Shown piece after piece: positions 53,701 to 64,000 of a stretch of DNA of 64,000 bases (position 1 is its first letter; every line of letters begins with the position of its first letter). The notes beneath the pieces are model-generated. The model saw nothing but the letters and a program-made list of their open reading frames with translations, did not search any database and was not told the DNA's origin. The DNA comes from Rhynchopus euleeides (lineage: Eukaryota > Euglenozoa > Diplonemea > Diplonemida > Diplonemidae), in the NCBI GenBank assembly GCA_963210315.1, contig OY723298.1, positions 62,001 to 126,000 on the forward strand, in the 5' to 3' direction. Both the position numbers and the translations under genes were made by a program.

Positions 53701-56700
53701 TCAGCAGGGCCTCCGTCGAGGCGCTGCCGGTGGCGTGGTCCTGCAGCTGCGACTGCAGCACACGGCGCTCCTCCTCCACCTCCAGCACGCGCTTGTTCGA
53801 TGCAGCGAGGGCGCGCTCGCTGCGGCTCCAGCTCTCCTTCATGTCCTCCGCCAAGCCCTGCGCAGCCTGCAGCTCGCTGCGCATCTGCTGCAGCTCGTGA
53901 CGCGCGACGGTGAGCTCGCTCTGCACCTGCCGCGCACTCACCTGGTCGCCAACACGCTTGGCGTCGATGCGGGCGCGCTCCTCCATCTCGAGAAGGCTGC
54001 GCAGGTGGGAGATGGTTGCTACGCTCTCCCCGTTGACGCGCTCCAGGTCTGCGATGCGTGCAGTCTGCTGCTTCTTCACAACGAGGTGGCGCTCAATGCT
54101 GTCTGCCTGGTCAGCGCTGCCCTCCTGTGCAGCAGCCAGCTGCTGCCGCAGGCTGGCGACCTCCCTGCGCAGCTCGTCGGTTGTCGTGTCGCCGTGCATC
54201 ACGTCCAGCTCCGCCTGCAGCTCATCCAGGCTCTTGTTGCGTGTGCGCAGCTGCTCCGTGAGGCGCTCGATGTCTGCCGCTTGGTAGGAGCACTTGCCCT
54301 CTGCCTCCACAAGCTGCAGCCGCAGGCGGTGTGCCTCGTCGGCCTGCACCTGCAGGTCTGCCTGCTTGCCCTGCAGCGCCTGCTTGATGCTGTGCAGCTG
54401 CTGCTCGACGGCGTCGTCGTGCGTCGAGTGGCGGGCCTCCAGCTCTGACACACGGACCAGGTCCAGGCGCTTCTCCTGCAGCTCGCTGGACATGATGGCC
54501 AACCGTGCGTTCGCACCCTCCAGGTCGCGCTTCAGCATCTCGAAGCCTTCTGTCTGTGCATCTGCCTCGTCACGCGCAGAGTCACGCTCGGATGCCAAAT
54601 CGCTGCAGCGCTTGCGCTGCAGCTCGAGCTTCTCGACAGTCAGGCGCACCTCCTCGTCGCGAAGGCGGACGTCGGTCTCCAGCTGGATGCGGATGCTCTG
54701 CAGCTCGCTCAGCTTGGCCTCCAGTGTGGAGTTTTTCACCTGCAGGTCCTTGTGTGCGGTGTTGAGTAGCTTCAGCTGGTCCATGTAGCGCACAGACTGT
54801 GCGCTGCACTCCTGGCGTGCCTTCTGCAGGTTCTCCTCCAGGTGCTCGCACCGTGCCTCCACCTCCTGGGGCTCGCCTGTGCTGTGCTTCGGGGTGTCGG
54901 CCCGTGCCGTGCTCTGCCTCTCCAGGCGAGCGAGGCGCCCCTTGGCGGTCTGCAGCTTCTGCGACAGCTCCTGCGACGTGGCTTCCGCAGCAGCGTGTGC
55001 GACTCTGTACTTCTCGCGATCCCCCTTAGCCCGCATCAGCTGCTCCGTCACATTCGTCAGGTTTGCAGACACCGCAGTCTTCGCATCGAGTGCCTGCGCC
55101 ACCTCGGTCCGCAGCTGCCGCACGGTCACCCGCAGGTCCTGCTCGCTGGCCTGGGCGCTCTTCTTCACCGTCTGCACATCCTGCTGCACGTGTGAGTATT
55201 TGTTCTGCAGCTCTTCGAACGAGTCGCGCAGCGAGTGGAACTCCCTCAAGCGTGCCTCGCGGCGGCTCCCCTCGTTCTGCAGCTGCAGCACCTGTGCCTC
55301 CAGGTCCACAGACCGCGCCTCGCTGATGCTGCCCTGCGACTCCAGCTTGCGCTGCAACTGAGAGAACTTCTGCACCAGCTCGCTGTTCGCCGCCTGCAGC
55401 CGCGCCTCCTCTGCACGCAGCGCCTCTGCCGCCTCCTGTGCCTTGCGCAGCGCGTCGTCCTTCTCCGCAGCCTCACGTGCACGCGTGTCCACCTCATCCT
55501 GCAGCCGCACCTCCAGGGACTCCATCCTCTCGCGCAGCAGCGCCGCTTCGCCTGCCAGCGTGAGGTTGGCCTCACGCAGGCCGTCCACGAGGGGCGACAC
55601 GGCGTCGATGTCGTTCGTGGTGGTGTCGTTGACAGGCGTGCTCTGCACGCCTTGGCTCAGCCCTGTCAGAGTCACGTCGTTGCCGGTCAGCTGAGCCAGG
55701 ATGTCGTGCTGTGCCTGCAGCAGCGACTCCGCCTCCGCCTCCAGCGAACGGTCCGTCTCCAGGCGCTGGGCCAGGTCTGCCTTCAGCTGGTCCACCTCCT
55801 GGTCGAGGCGCTCCAGATGCACGGCAGCCGAACCGAAGCTCAGCTCCGAATCGGTGTCCTCGTCCTCCTCGAGGGTCATGGACGCCTCGTTCAGCCACTC
55901 CTCTGTCTTGCGGGCGCGCGGCGAGTGGTCAGACGACAAGCGCTCAGAAATGTCACGCTCCATCGCCTCCAGGCGGCGGATCTCCTCAGCCTCGTGCTCC
56001 GCAAACGAAGCCTCCAGCTGCTGGTTGTTCTGGGCAAACACAGACTTCAGCAGGCTGATCTCGCGCTCCGCCATCTCGAGGTCGAGCGGGTTGCCGACAT
56101 CGATCTCAGGCTCCGTCGTGCTGTCCGACTCCGAGCCGTCGTCCGCAGCCTCCGAATGCCCGTTCTGCCTGATGGGCGTCACATGCGCCAGCACGTGGCT
56201 CTCGTCGGCAGCATGCAGCTTGTCGCTCAGCTCCTCAATCTGCCTGCGCAGGTCCGTCAGCTCTGCCTCGTGCTCCACCTGGTCGGGCTGTGACAGGCGG
56301 GGGTGCGGGGGTGTGGGGCAGGCACGTCTCTGCAGGGGCAGCAACCACCACCAACTCCGGAACAGAAGACCACGACACAAGAGTCTTGTTGCATACCACA
56401 GCAGGCTCGTGGCGGGGTGCCGCCGCAAGCTGCGACTGCAGGTCCTGCACGCTGGCATCCCTCTCGGCGAGAAGCTTCTCCAGCAACGCGACACGTGCTT
56501 CTGCTGCCATCAGGTTGGCTCTGGCCTGTGGTGTGGGTGTGGTGTGGCTGCAGCAGTGCACGGGCGGGCATACCTCACTGATGTCGCCCTCCACAAGGTC
56601 CAGCTCGTCGGCCCGCTTGTTGGCGGCACGCAGGTCGTTCGTCAGGTCGTCACAGCGCTGCGTGACGACCTCGTTGCGCTTCTTATACTCCTTCAGCTTG

Positions 56701-59700
56701 TCCAGCAGCTCCTCCGCATGCTCGTGCAGGGCAGTCGCGTCTGCGGGGAGGGGCGCACCCAGAAGCTGCGCGTCGCCGTCATCCTCGGTGTCGTCATCAT
56801 CCATGTCGAGGTCGCCGCCCCAGGCGTCATCCACATCTTGACCCCCTTGCGCCATCCCCACCTGCGCTTGGTGGGCTTCGAGGGACTCACACTTGCCACG
56901 CAAATCGCGGCAGACCTGTTCTTGCGAGGAGAGGGAGTCGGAGAGAGCTTCCACCTTCACACGCAGCTCTGCCGCCTCGGCAACGGCTGCAGCCAGCGCT
57001 GCCTCCTTTGCTGCGACGGTGTCGCGGGAGCTGTGCAGGTCAGCACGGAGCTGTTCTGCATCCTGGTGGCTGTCGCGCCCTGCCGCATCGTGTCGGGCCT
57101 CCGCCTGGTCCAGCTCAGCCTGCAGTGCGCTGCACTGCTGCTGCGCCTCTGCCAGGGCGGCCTCGTTGTGCTCTGCTGCCGTTGTCAGGTCAGCGATCTG
57201 CGACCGCAGCTCTCCCACCACATCCGCACCGGCGAGCTGTGCGTCCGCCTCCCGCAGGCTTGCCTCCAGCGACGCGATGCGTGCATCCCGCGCCGCCTCG
57301 GCCTGTTCCGCAATGCCCTGCTGGCGGTCGGCATCGCGCTCCAGGCCCTCTGCCTGCTGCCTGGCAGCCTGTGCATCCTGCTCTGCCGCAGACCTGGCTG
57401 CCTCCAACATGGCGACGCGCTCCTTGCAGGCGGACAACTCCTTCAGGCACTCCTCGCGTGCCCTGCCCGCCTCGTGGTACTGCGACTCCATGGTGCCCAG
57501 CGCAGAACGTGCCTGCTCCAGCGCCACGTCGCGCTCCTCCAGCTCTGTGCCCAGGCCTGCGAGGGTGCGTGCCAGCATCTCCTTCTCGGCGTCCTTCCCA
57601 GGGCTGCCCGTTGTGACAGGCGGGTCAGGCTCGTCCATGTCGTCGCCCCACTCGCCCCACCCGGAGGCCTGAGGCGACGCGCTCTCCTGCGCGGCTGCGC
57701 CCTCCATGGCGCTGAGGCGTGTCTCGGAGTCGGTGAGGAGCTCGCGGAAGCGGTCCGCCTCGGCCCTGAGGTCGTCTGCCGCGTGCTGCTGCTCAGCAAC
57801 TTCGCGGCGGAGGCGCTCGCACTCGTCGTGCACCGCGGCGGAGGTGCCGTTGCCCCACGCGTCGCCCTGTGCCTCGGACAGCTCCTGCCGCAGCAGGGCC
57901 GCCTCCTCCTGTGCGGTGGCTGCGGCGGCCTCTGCCTCGGCCTGGCAGGTCTTCAGGTTCTCCAGCGCTGTGTCCCGCTGCTCGCGGAACTGGCGGCCGT
58001 GTGCCTTCAGCTTCTGCACCAGTGTGGTCTGGTCCTCCGCAGCAGACTTCGCCTTATCGAGGGCATCCTGCAGGCTCGCCACCTCGGCCCTGCTGGCACG
58101 CAGTGTGTCCTCCAGCTCTGATGCCGATGGGGGTTCAGGGTCCTCCATCGAGTCGTCGCCCCAGCCGTCTGCATCAGGCTTCTCAGGCTCCGGCTGCGGG
58201 GCAGGGGCCTGCTGGGTCTGCAGGGAGGCACGCAGTGCCGCCACCTCCTGCTCCAGCGCGGTGTTGGTGTCGGACAGGGTGGCCAGCTCCTGCTTCGATG
58301 CGTCGGCAGTGCTGGCAGCCTTCTGTGCGTCGTCTGCGAGGGTGTCGCGCTCGCCCTCAAGTGCCTCCACACGCTCCTGCAGCACACGCACCTGTTCACG
58401 CGCAGCAGTCAGCTCCTCAGATGCGTTGTCCTCAGGCTGCGGCGTTGCTTCCACCTGCTCCTGCGGCTCCTCCATCGAGTCGTCCCACCCGCCCCCTGCT
58501 GCTTCTGCTGCTTCGGGTGCGTCTGCCGTGCTGGGCTGTGCCTGCAGCTGCTCCTTGGCAAGGGTGAGCTCTGCCTGCAGCGCCTGCACCTCCTCCGCAT
58601 GCTGTGTGCGCAGGGCCTCCACCTCGGCAGAGGCGGCTCCTGCGTCTGTGTGAGGTGCCGTCTCCTCGGGGACAGCCGCTGCCGCAGCGTCGCGCTCAGC
58701 CTCCAGTGCATCCACACGCTCCTGCAGCACACGCACCTGCTCACGCGCAGCAGTCAGCTCCTGCGACTCCGACTCAGCCTTCTCCGCAGCCTGCTCTTGC
58801 GGCTCCTCCATCGAGGGCTCCATCGAGTCGTCCCACCCGCCTGCTGCTGCTTCTGCTGCTTCGGGCGCCTCTGCGTGTGCTGTCTGTGCTGCTGCGAGCT
58901 CTGCCTGCAGCCTTTGCAACTGTTCCTGAAGGTCAGACACCTGCCCCTTGGCCGCTGCCACGTCCTCCTCCTTCGCAGCGAGGACATCCCGCCAGTGGTC
59001 CGCCTGCGACAACGCCTCGGCTGCCTCCTCTCTCAGACGCTCCACCTCCTCCGTGTCTGCCGCCTGTGCCTGCTGCTGCTCCAGGTCTGCTGCACGCGCA
59101 CACGCCTCGTCGTGCTGCTGCTGCACCTCCTGCAGCTGTGCCGCTGCCGTGGCGGCCTCTGCCGCGCTCAGGCTGCGGTGCTCCTCCAGCTGCTCCTGCG
59201 CCGCACGCTGCGCCGCCTCAGCCTCAGCCAGCCTGCCCTCAACTGCCGCCTTGTCCTCCTGCGCACTCGCAAGCTTCTTGGCGCCATCAGCCTTCAGCAG
59301 CTTCCCTGCCTCCTTCAGCTTAGCACACCTGCCCTCCAGCGCAGCCACCTCACCCTGCATGCGTTCCGCGTCGCTGCTGAGCCCAGCAGCCGACGCCTCA
59401 GCAGAGGCTGCGCGCTGTTCCGCTTCAGCGAGGCGTGCTTCGAGGCCTTCCTGCGCCTGGCGCGCAGCGGCAGCTGCGTCGCTGAGTGATGTGTCAGACG
59501 CAGTGCGCTCCTGCTCCAGGGCCGCTGCCCGCGCACACGCCTCGTCGTGCTGCTGCTGCATCTCCTGCAGCTGTGCCGCTGCCGCGGCTGCCTCAGCCTC
59601 GCGCTGTGCGGACTGCTCTGCCAGGGCGGCGACCTGCCCCTCCAGCTCCGCTGTGCGGCTCGCAGCAGCCTTGGCCTCCTTCTTCGCCTCGTCACGCGCA

Positions 59701-62700
59701 ACCTTCATCTTCTTGCCCGCTTCCTTGAGCTTGTCGGCACTCGCCTGCTGCGTCCCGAGCGCTGCGTTGAGCTCCGCCACCTGCAGGCGCAAGTCCTCCG
59801 ACTCCGCAGCATGCGCCTCCGCCTTGTGCGCGCTTGCCGTGGCATGCACGAGCTCGTCCTCCAGCGCAGAGGCCCTCCCCTGGGCGTCGCCCAGCGCAGC
59901 CTCCAGCTGCTGGAGCCTGTCCTGGTGGTCCATCGAGGCATCCGCCTCCAGACGCCTTGCCTGCTGCAGCTCCGCCTCGGCCGCCTGCAGGCGATGGTCC
60001 GTCTCGCCCAGCAGGGTGCGCTGCTGCTGCTCTGCGGCTTGCGCCTCAGCCAGGCCAGCCTCGGCCGCCTGCAGGCGGTGGTCCATCTCGCCCAGCAGGG
60101 TGCGCTGCTGCTGCTCTGCAGCCTGCGCCTCAGCCAGGCCCGCCTCGGCCTCCTGCAGGCGTGCCTCGAGCCCGGCAGCCTTCTCTTCCGCAGCGACGCG
60201 CTGGTCCTTCATCAGGCGCCAACCCTCCTTCATCTTTGCGATGCGCTCCTGCGAGGCTGCGACCTTCTCCTGCAGGTCTGCCACCTGCTGGCTGGCGTCG
60301 CTCTGCCCCTCAGTGGCTGCCTGCACTGCAGCAAGCTGTGCCTCCGCGTCGCTTGCGCGTGCACGCAGCAAGTCGGCCTCCTGTGCTGCCTCCGCTGCTC
60401 GTGCCTCTGCGTCGGCGGTGGCCTGCTGTGCCTGCTCCTGCGCCTGCTGACTCGCTGCCTGCAGGGCCTCCGACGAGGTTGTGTTCTGCTCCAGCTGGTC
60501 GCGCGACACCTGCGCCTCCTCCTGTGCTGCGGCAAGGGCTGCGGCGCTGTCCTCATGCTGCTGGCGGAGTGCTGCGTGTGTCTGGCGCAGCTCCTCCAGC
60601 TCCTGCGCAGCTGCTGTGGAGGTGTCCTGCTCGGCGCTGGCCTGTGTGCGGAGGTCGTGCATCTCGCTCTCGGCCTGCTGCCGGGCAGCTTCTGCCGCCT
60701 CTGCAGCGGCGGTGAGGGAGTCATGTGTTGCAGAGGCGTGGTGCAGGGACTCCTCCAGCTGTGCCTTGGAAGTCTGCAGCTCGCCGAAGTCTTGCGCGGT
60801 CTTGGCTGCTTGCGCCTGCTCCGTTTCCAGCGCAGCCTGCAGCTCCTGCAATGTGGTGTCGGCAGCAGCCTTCTCCTCTGCAGCAGTTGTCGCGAGGGTG
60901 TCGCGCTCTGCCTCAAGTGCCTCCACACGCTCCTGCAGCACACGCACCTGCTCACGCGCAGCAGTCAGCTCCTCAGTGGTGGTGTCCTCAGGCTGCGACG
61001 TTGCTTCCACCTGCTCCTGCGGCTCCTCCATCGAGGGCTCCTGCGCAGCAGGCAGCTCCTGCGACTCTGACTCAGCCTTCTCGTCAGCTTGCTCCCGCAC
61101 CTCGTCTTTGGGCTCGCCTGCTGTGGCCTGCGGCTCCTCCATCGAGGGCTCCATCGAGTCGTCCCACCCGCCCCCTGCTGCTTCTGCTGCTTCGGGTGGG
61201 TCTGCCGTGCTGGGCTGTGCCTGCAGCTGCTCCTTGGCAAGGGTGAGCTCTGCCTGCAGCGCCTGCACCTCCTCCGCATGCTGTGTGCGCAGGGCCTCCA
61301 CCTCGGCAGAGGCGGCTCCTGCGTCTGTGTGAGGTGCCGTCTCCTCGGGGACAGCCGCTGCCGCAGCGTCGCGCTCAGCCTCCAGTGCATCCACGCGCTC
61401 CTGCAGCACACGCACCTGCTCACGCGCAGCAGTCAGCTCCTCAGCATCTTCGGCAACTGCAGGTTCGGGTTCGGGACTCGCCTCGTCGCTCTGCTGTTGC
61501 GCCTCCTCAGGCTCAGGCTGTGTGTCCTCGGCAGGCCCCGCCACCTCCTCTGCATCAGGCTTCTCAGGCTCCGGCTGCGGGGCAGGGGCCTGCTGGGTCT
61601 GCAGGGAGGCACGCAGTGCCGCCACCTCCTGCTCCAGCGCGGTGTTGGTGTCGGACAGGGTGGCCAGCTCCTCCTTCGATGTGTCGGCAGTGCTGGCAGC
61701 CTTCTGTGCGTCGTCTGCGAGGGTGTCGCGCTCGCCCTCAAGTGCCTCCACACGCTCCTGCAGCACACGCACCTGTTCACGCGCGGCAGTCAGCTCCTCA
61801 GATGTGGTGTCCTCAGGCTGCGGCGTTGCTTCCACCTGCTCCTGCGGCTCCTCCATCGAGGGCTCCATCGAGTCGTCCCACCCGCCCCCTGCTGCTTCTG
61901 CTGCTTCGGGTGCGTCTGCCGTGCTGGGCTGTGCCTGCAGCTGCTCCTTGGCAAGGGTGAGCTCTGCCTGCAGCGCCTGCACCTCCTCCGCATGCTGTGT
62001 GCGCAGGGCCTCCACCTCGGCAGAGGCGGCTCCTGCGTCTGTGTGAGGTGCCGTCTCCTCAGGGACAGCCTCGGGGACAGTCGCTGCCGCAGCGTCGCGC
62101 TCAGCCTCGAGGACGTCCACACGCTCCTGCAGCACACGCACCTGCTCACGCGCAGCAGTCAGCTCCTCAGCACCTTCGGTAACTGCAGGTTCGGGTTCGG
62201 GACTCGCCTCGTCAGCTTGCTCCCGCACCTCGTCCTTGGACTCGCCGGCTGTGGCCTGCGGCTCCTCCATCGAGGGCTCCATCGAGTCGTCCCACCCGCC
62301 CCCTGCTGCTTCTGCTGCTTCGGGTGCGTCTGCCGTGCTGGGCTGTGCCTGCAGCTGCTCCTTGGCAAGGGTGAGCTCTGCCTGCAGCGCCTGCACCTCC
62401 TCCGCATGCTGTGTGCGCAGGGCATCCACCTCAACGCTGGCCACAGCACCCTCCGCACCTGCGCTGAGACTCTCGACCGCCTCCTGCAGCGCATCCCGCT
62501 GCCCCTCTGCACCCTCCAGCGACTCCTGCAGGCCCTGCAGGCGCTGCTTGAGCTCTTCATTCTCCTGCCGGCACGCATCGACTGTCTCCGCCAGCCCATC
62601 TGCCGCAGCCTGCACCTCCACACCACGCTCCGCTGCAGCCTCCGCCTCCGCCAGCTCCGCCCGCACCTCCGCGAGCCTCCCCTGCAGCCCTGCCGCCTCC

Positions 62701-63578
62701 TCCGCCACGGGGCGCAGCGCCTCCAACTCATCCGCCTGCTCCGCGATCTGCGCCCGCAGCGCCTCCACCTCCTCCCCTGCCTCTGCGGCCCTGCTGCGCA
62801 GGGAAGTGCCGTCCTCCTGGAGGGCGTCACACTTGGCCGTCTGCGCCTGCAGCTTCTCCCACAGCTCCCCCACGCGAGGGCGCTCCCCCTCCACCTCCTG
62901 CAGCCGCAGCGCTGCCGCCTCTGCGCGCTCCGCCTGCTCCGCCAGCCCGCGCTCCGCCTCACGCAGCGCCTCCTCCAGCTCCGCAACCCGCGCCGCAGCG
63001 CCGCTGTCAGCCGCCTGCTCAGGCTGCGCCACGGCAGCCCCCTGCTGCGGCACCTCCTCGCTCAGCAGGTCGTCCTCGCTGCCGCCCCACCCTGCGCCGC
63101 CCGCTTCCTCCTCGGCAGGCGGGGCCTGCTCTGCAGCCACCTGGAGTGTCTGCAGCGTGACCTGCAGCTGGTTGCGCTCCTCCGTCAGCGCCTCCAGCTG
63201 GACCTGCACCCGCAGCTCGGCTGCCCGCGACAGGGCGAGGTGCTCCTCGAGCTCTGCGACACGTCCGGAGCCCGTGCCGTGCCCCCCCTGCTCCTGCAGG
63301 GTGCGGAGGGTCTCGTCTTTCTCCAGCAGGGTCTCCTCCAGCTGCCGCATCTGCTGCTGGTAGGTTGTGACCTCGTCCTCAAGGTAGGTCACCTGCTGCA
63401 TGGCCCCAGCCAGCTTCTCCTTCTCCTCCTCGTACCGCTCGCGGAGCGCCTCGAAGGCGTCGAGGCCTGCGGCATCGGGGATGGCGGAGGTGGTGGCATC
63501 GGGCTGTTGGTGGTGCTCCTCGGTTGTGTCCTCGTCGGCCCACCCGCTGCCCCACTCGTCTTGTTCGTCGTGGCTCAT
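50729..63578 (-). CDS. Giant coiled-coil protein with tryptophan-acidic motifs (9 exons, about 4084 aa)
   Basis: The gene starts at ATG 63578 (MSHDEQDEWGSGWADEDTTE) and stops at TGA 50729. Introns, all GTATG...AG and all frame-consistent, are 56526-56573, 56288-56396, 52258-52378, 52144-52194, 52016-52065, 51515-51563, 50946-51060 and 50834-50885. Exon 1 is 7005 nt. Nearly all of the first 3680 residues is heptad coiled coil rich in Ala, Glu, Gln and Leu. It is broken by about ten short W-acidic segments, such as GGGWDDSMEPSMEEPQ, DGWGDDSMEDPEPP, WGEWGDDMDEPDPP, DAWGGDLDMDDDD and AGWGGSEDDLLSEE. The last 400 residues are less repetitive, with helical segments and an acidic tail (IEDTETDTDDDALMNGIDV). 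No motor, kinase, GRIP or membrane domain is visible. It may be a long tether or cytoskeletal scaffold; the W-acidic sites could recruit adaptors. A split into two genes is unlikely because both the 48-nt and 109-nt introns join the frames. Confidence 0.88.
58140..62470 (-). repeat. Amplified coding repeats inside the giant gene
   Basis: A block reading AAREQVRVLQERV..LE, then AVPEETAPHTDAGAAS, EVEALRTQHAEEVQALQAEL, AKEQLQAQPSTAD and PEAAEAAGGGWDDSME recurs, with some parts missing in some copies. WDD segments centre near 58485, 58835, 61165, 61875 and 62290. A longer stretch with ALEQEVAALRASLQTQQAPA and ERDTLADDAQKAAS occurs at about 58150-58400 and 61550-61800. Copies are nearly identical in DNA, including third codon positions, so amplification or conversion is recent. 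Confidence 0.88.
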
Positions 63579-64000
63579 CGTGTGCCCATCCAATGCAAAG
63601 GGGCGGCGCGACGACGCAAAGTGGGTGGGGTGGGGCGGGAAGGGGGGTTCCCGCGAAGCACCTGCAGAGCGGGGGTGGGGTGTCGGGTGATGTGATACTT
63701 GTCAGCCCGCAGGTCTGGGGGCCTAAACACGGGTCGCCCGCAAAGGTTCCAGCCATAACAGCTTTTAGGGAGGGGGGAGGGGGAAGCTAAACGAGCCCCC
63801 CCGTTGTTTTCTGGGCCTGCTCGCTGTCACTCACGAGCACTGAACTGTGCCCACTCCAAACCACTGTGGCACACAGTGGGTTGCGTAGAGCGTGGCTGCC
63901 GCGTGCCCGCAAACTCGCAAAACCCGGCGGGCTGTATTCTAATAAAGCATGCTGCGTTCGGGGCACAGCACCCCACCCTTGTCAGCCCATGCTGTTGTAG
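63579..64000. other. Upstream region of the giant gene
   Basis: No gene is seen. It contains a G-rich stretch at 63628-63655, then gctctgcag read on the minus strand as a possible splice or trans-splice acceptor near 63662-63670. A hairpin ccactgtg-gca-cacagtgg is at 63861-63879. Confidence 0.45.

Noticed and set aside
61089..63695. Long plus-strand frames antisense to the giant gene (also 55701-58121 and 52367-54448)
   Set aside because: They mirror the Ala/Glu/Gln/Leu codons of the coiled coil and read as Leu/Arg/Ser/Ala-rich sequence without domains. The frame-consistent splicing on the minus strand decides the coding strand.

Overview
The window is nuclear DNA of a GC-rich protist. Three things show it is eukaryotic: a cytosolic ribosomal protein gene (uL30/L7), a mitochondrial-type COQ2, and fifteen spliceosomal introns that I could place by reading frame. 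All fifteen start with GTATG, and most end in CACAG or TGCAG after only 47-158 nt. Every gene I can support lies on the minus strand. Unrelated genes follow each other at short spacing, for example 181, 268 and 256 nt. That layout, together with heavy satellite and repeat content, would fit a euglenozoan with polycistronic transcription and trans-splicing, perhaps a diplonemid. I could not identify a spliced leader, so this lineage call is a guess and other GC-rich protists remain possible.

Layout from left to right. Positions 1-11200 are one uninterrupted 32-bp satellite of exactly 350 units with no change of phase; its right half is organised into 9- and 12-unit higher-order blocks. From 12 to 26 kb there is a compact run of minus-strand genes. 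These are a four-exon membrane protein with a Cys-rich head, a Thr/Pro/Ala stalk and a charged RS/KE tail; a zinc-ribbon protein with RLY repeats; four-exon ribosomal protein L7; COQ2 (UbiA prenyltransferase); a 1303-aa coiled-coil and Ser-rich repeat protein; and a 122-aa protein with an acidic tail. Positions 26-42 kb hold no gene I can support. This stretch is dominated by a nearly perfect 6.29-kb tandem duplication, and each copy carries a 38-bp perfect palindrome. A group of strong hairpins lies near 28.5 kb.

From 42 to 48 kb are a two-exon protein with a duplicated PH-like module and a secreted tyrosinase carrying a DUF4215-type cysteine motif. A repeat of about 210-220 bp lies in the same orientation 200-260 bp upstream of both genes. 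Positions 48.1-49.3 kb are a fold-back element about 1.1 kb long, built of nested inverted repeats and ATATTTAATATTA motifs, with degenerate terminal inverted repeats. Finally, 50.7-63.6 kb is a single nine-exon gene for a giant coiled-coil protein of about 4084 aa. Its coils are punctuated by about ten tryptophan-acidic motifs, five of them inside recently amplified repeats.

The genes do not form an obvious pathway. Housekeeping genes (L7, COQ2) sit beside genes for structural coiled-coil proteins and lineage-specific proteins. The best candidates for something new are the giant W-acidic coiled-coil protein, the fold-back element, the shared upstream element, and the satellite's higher-order structure.
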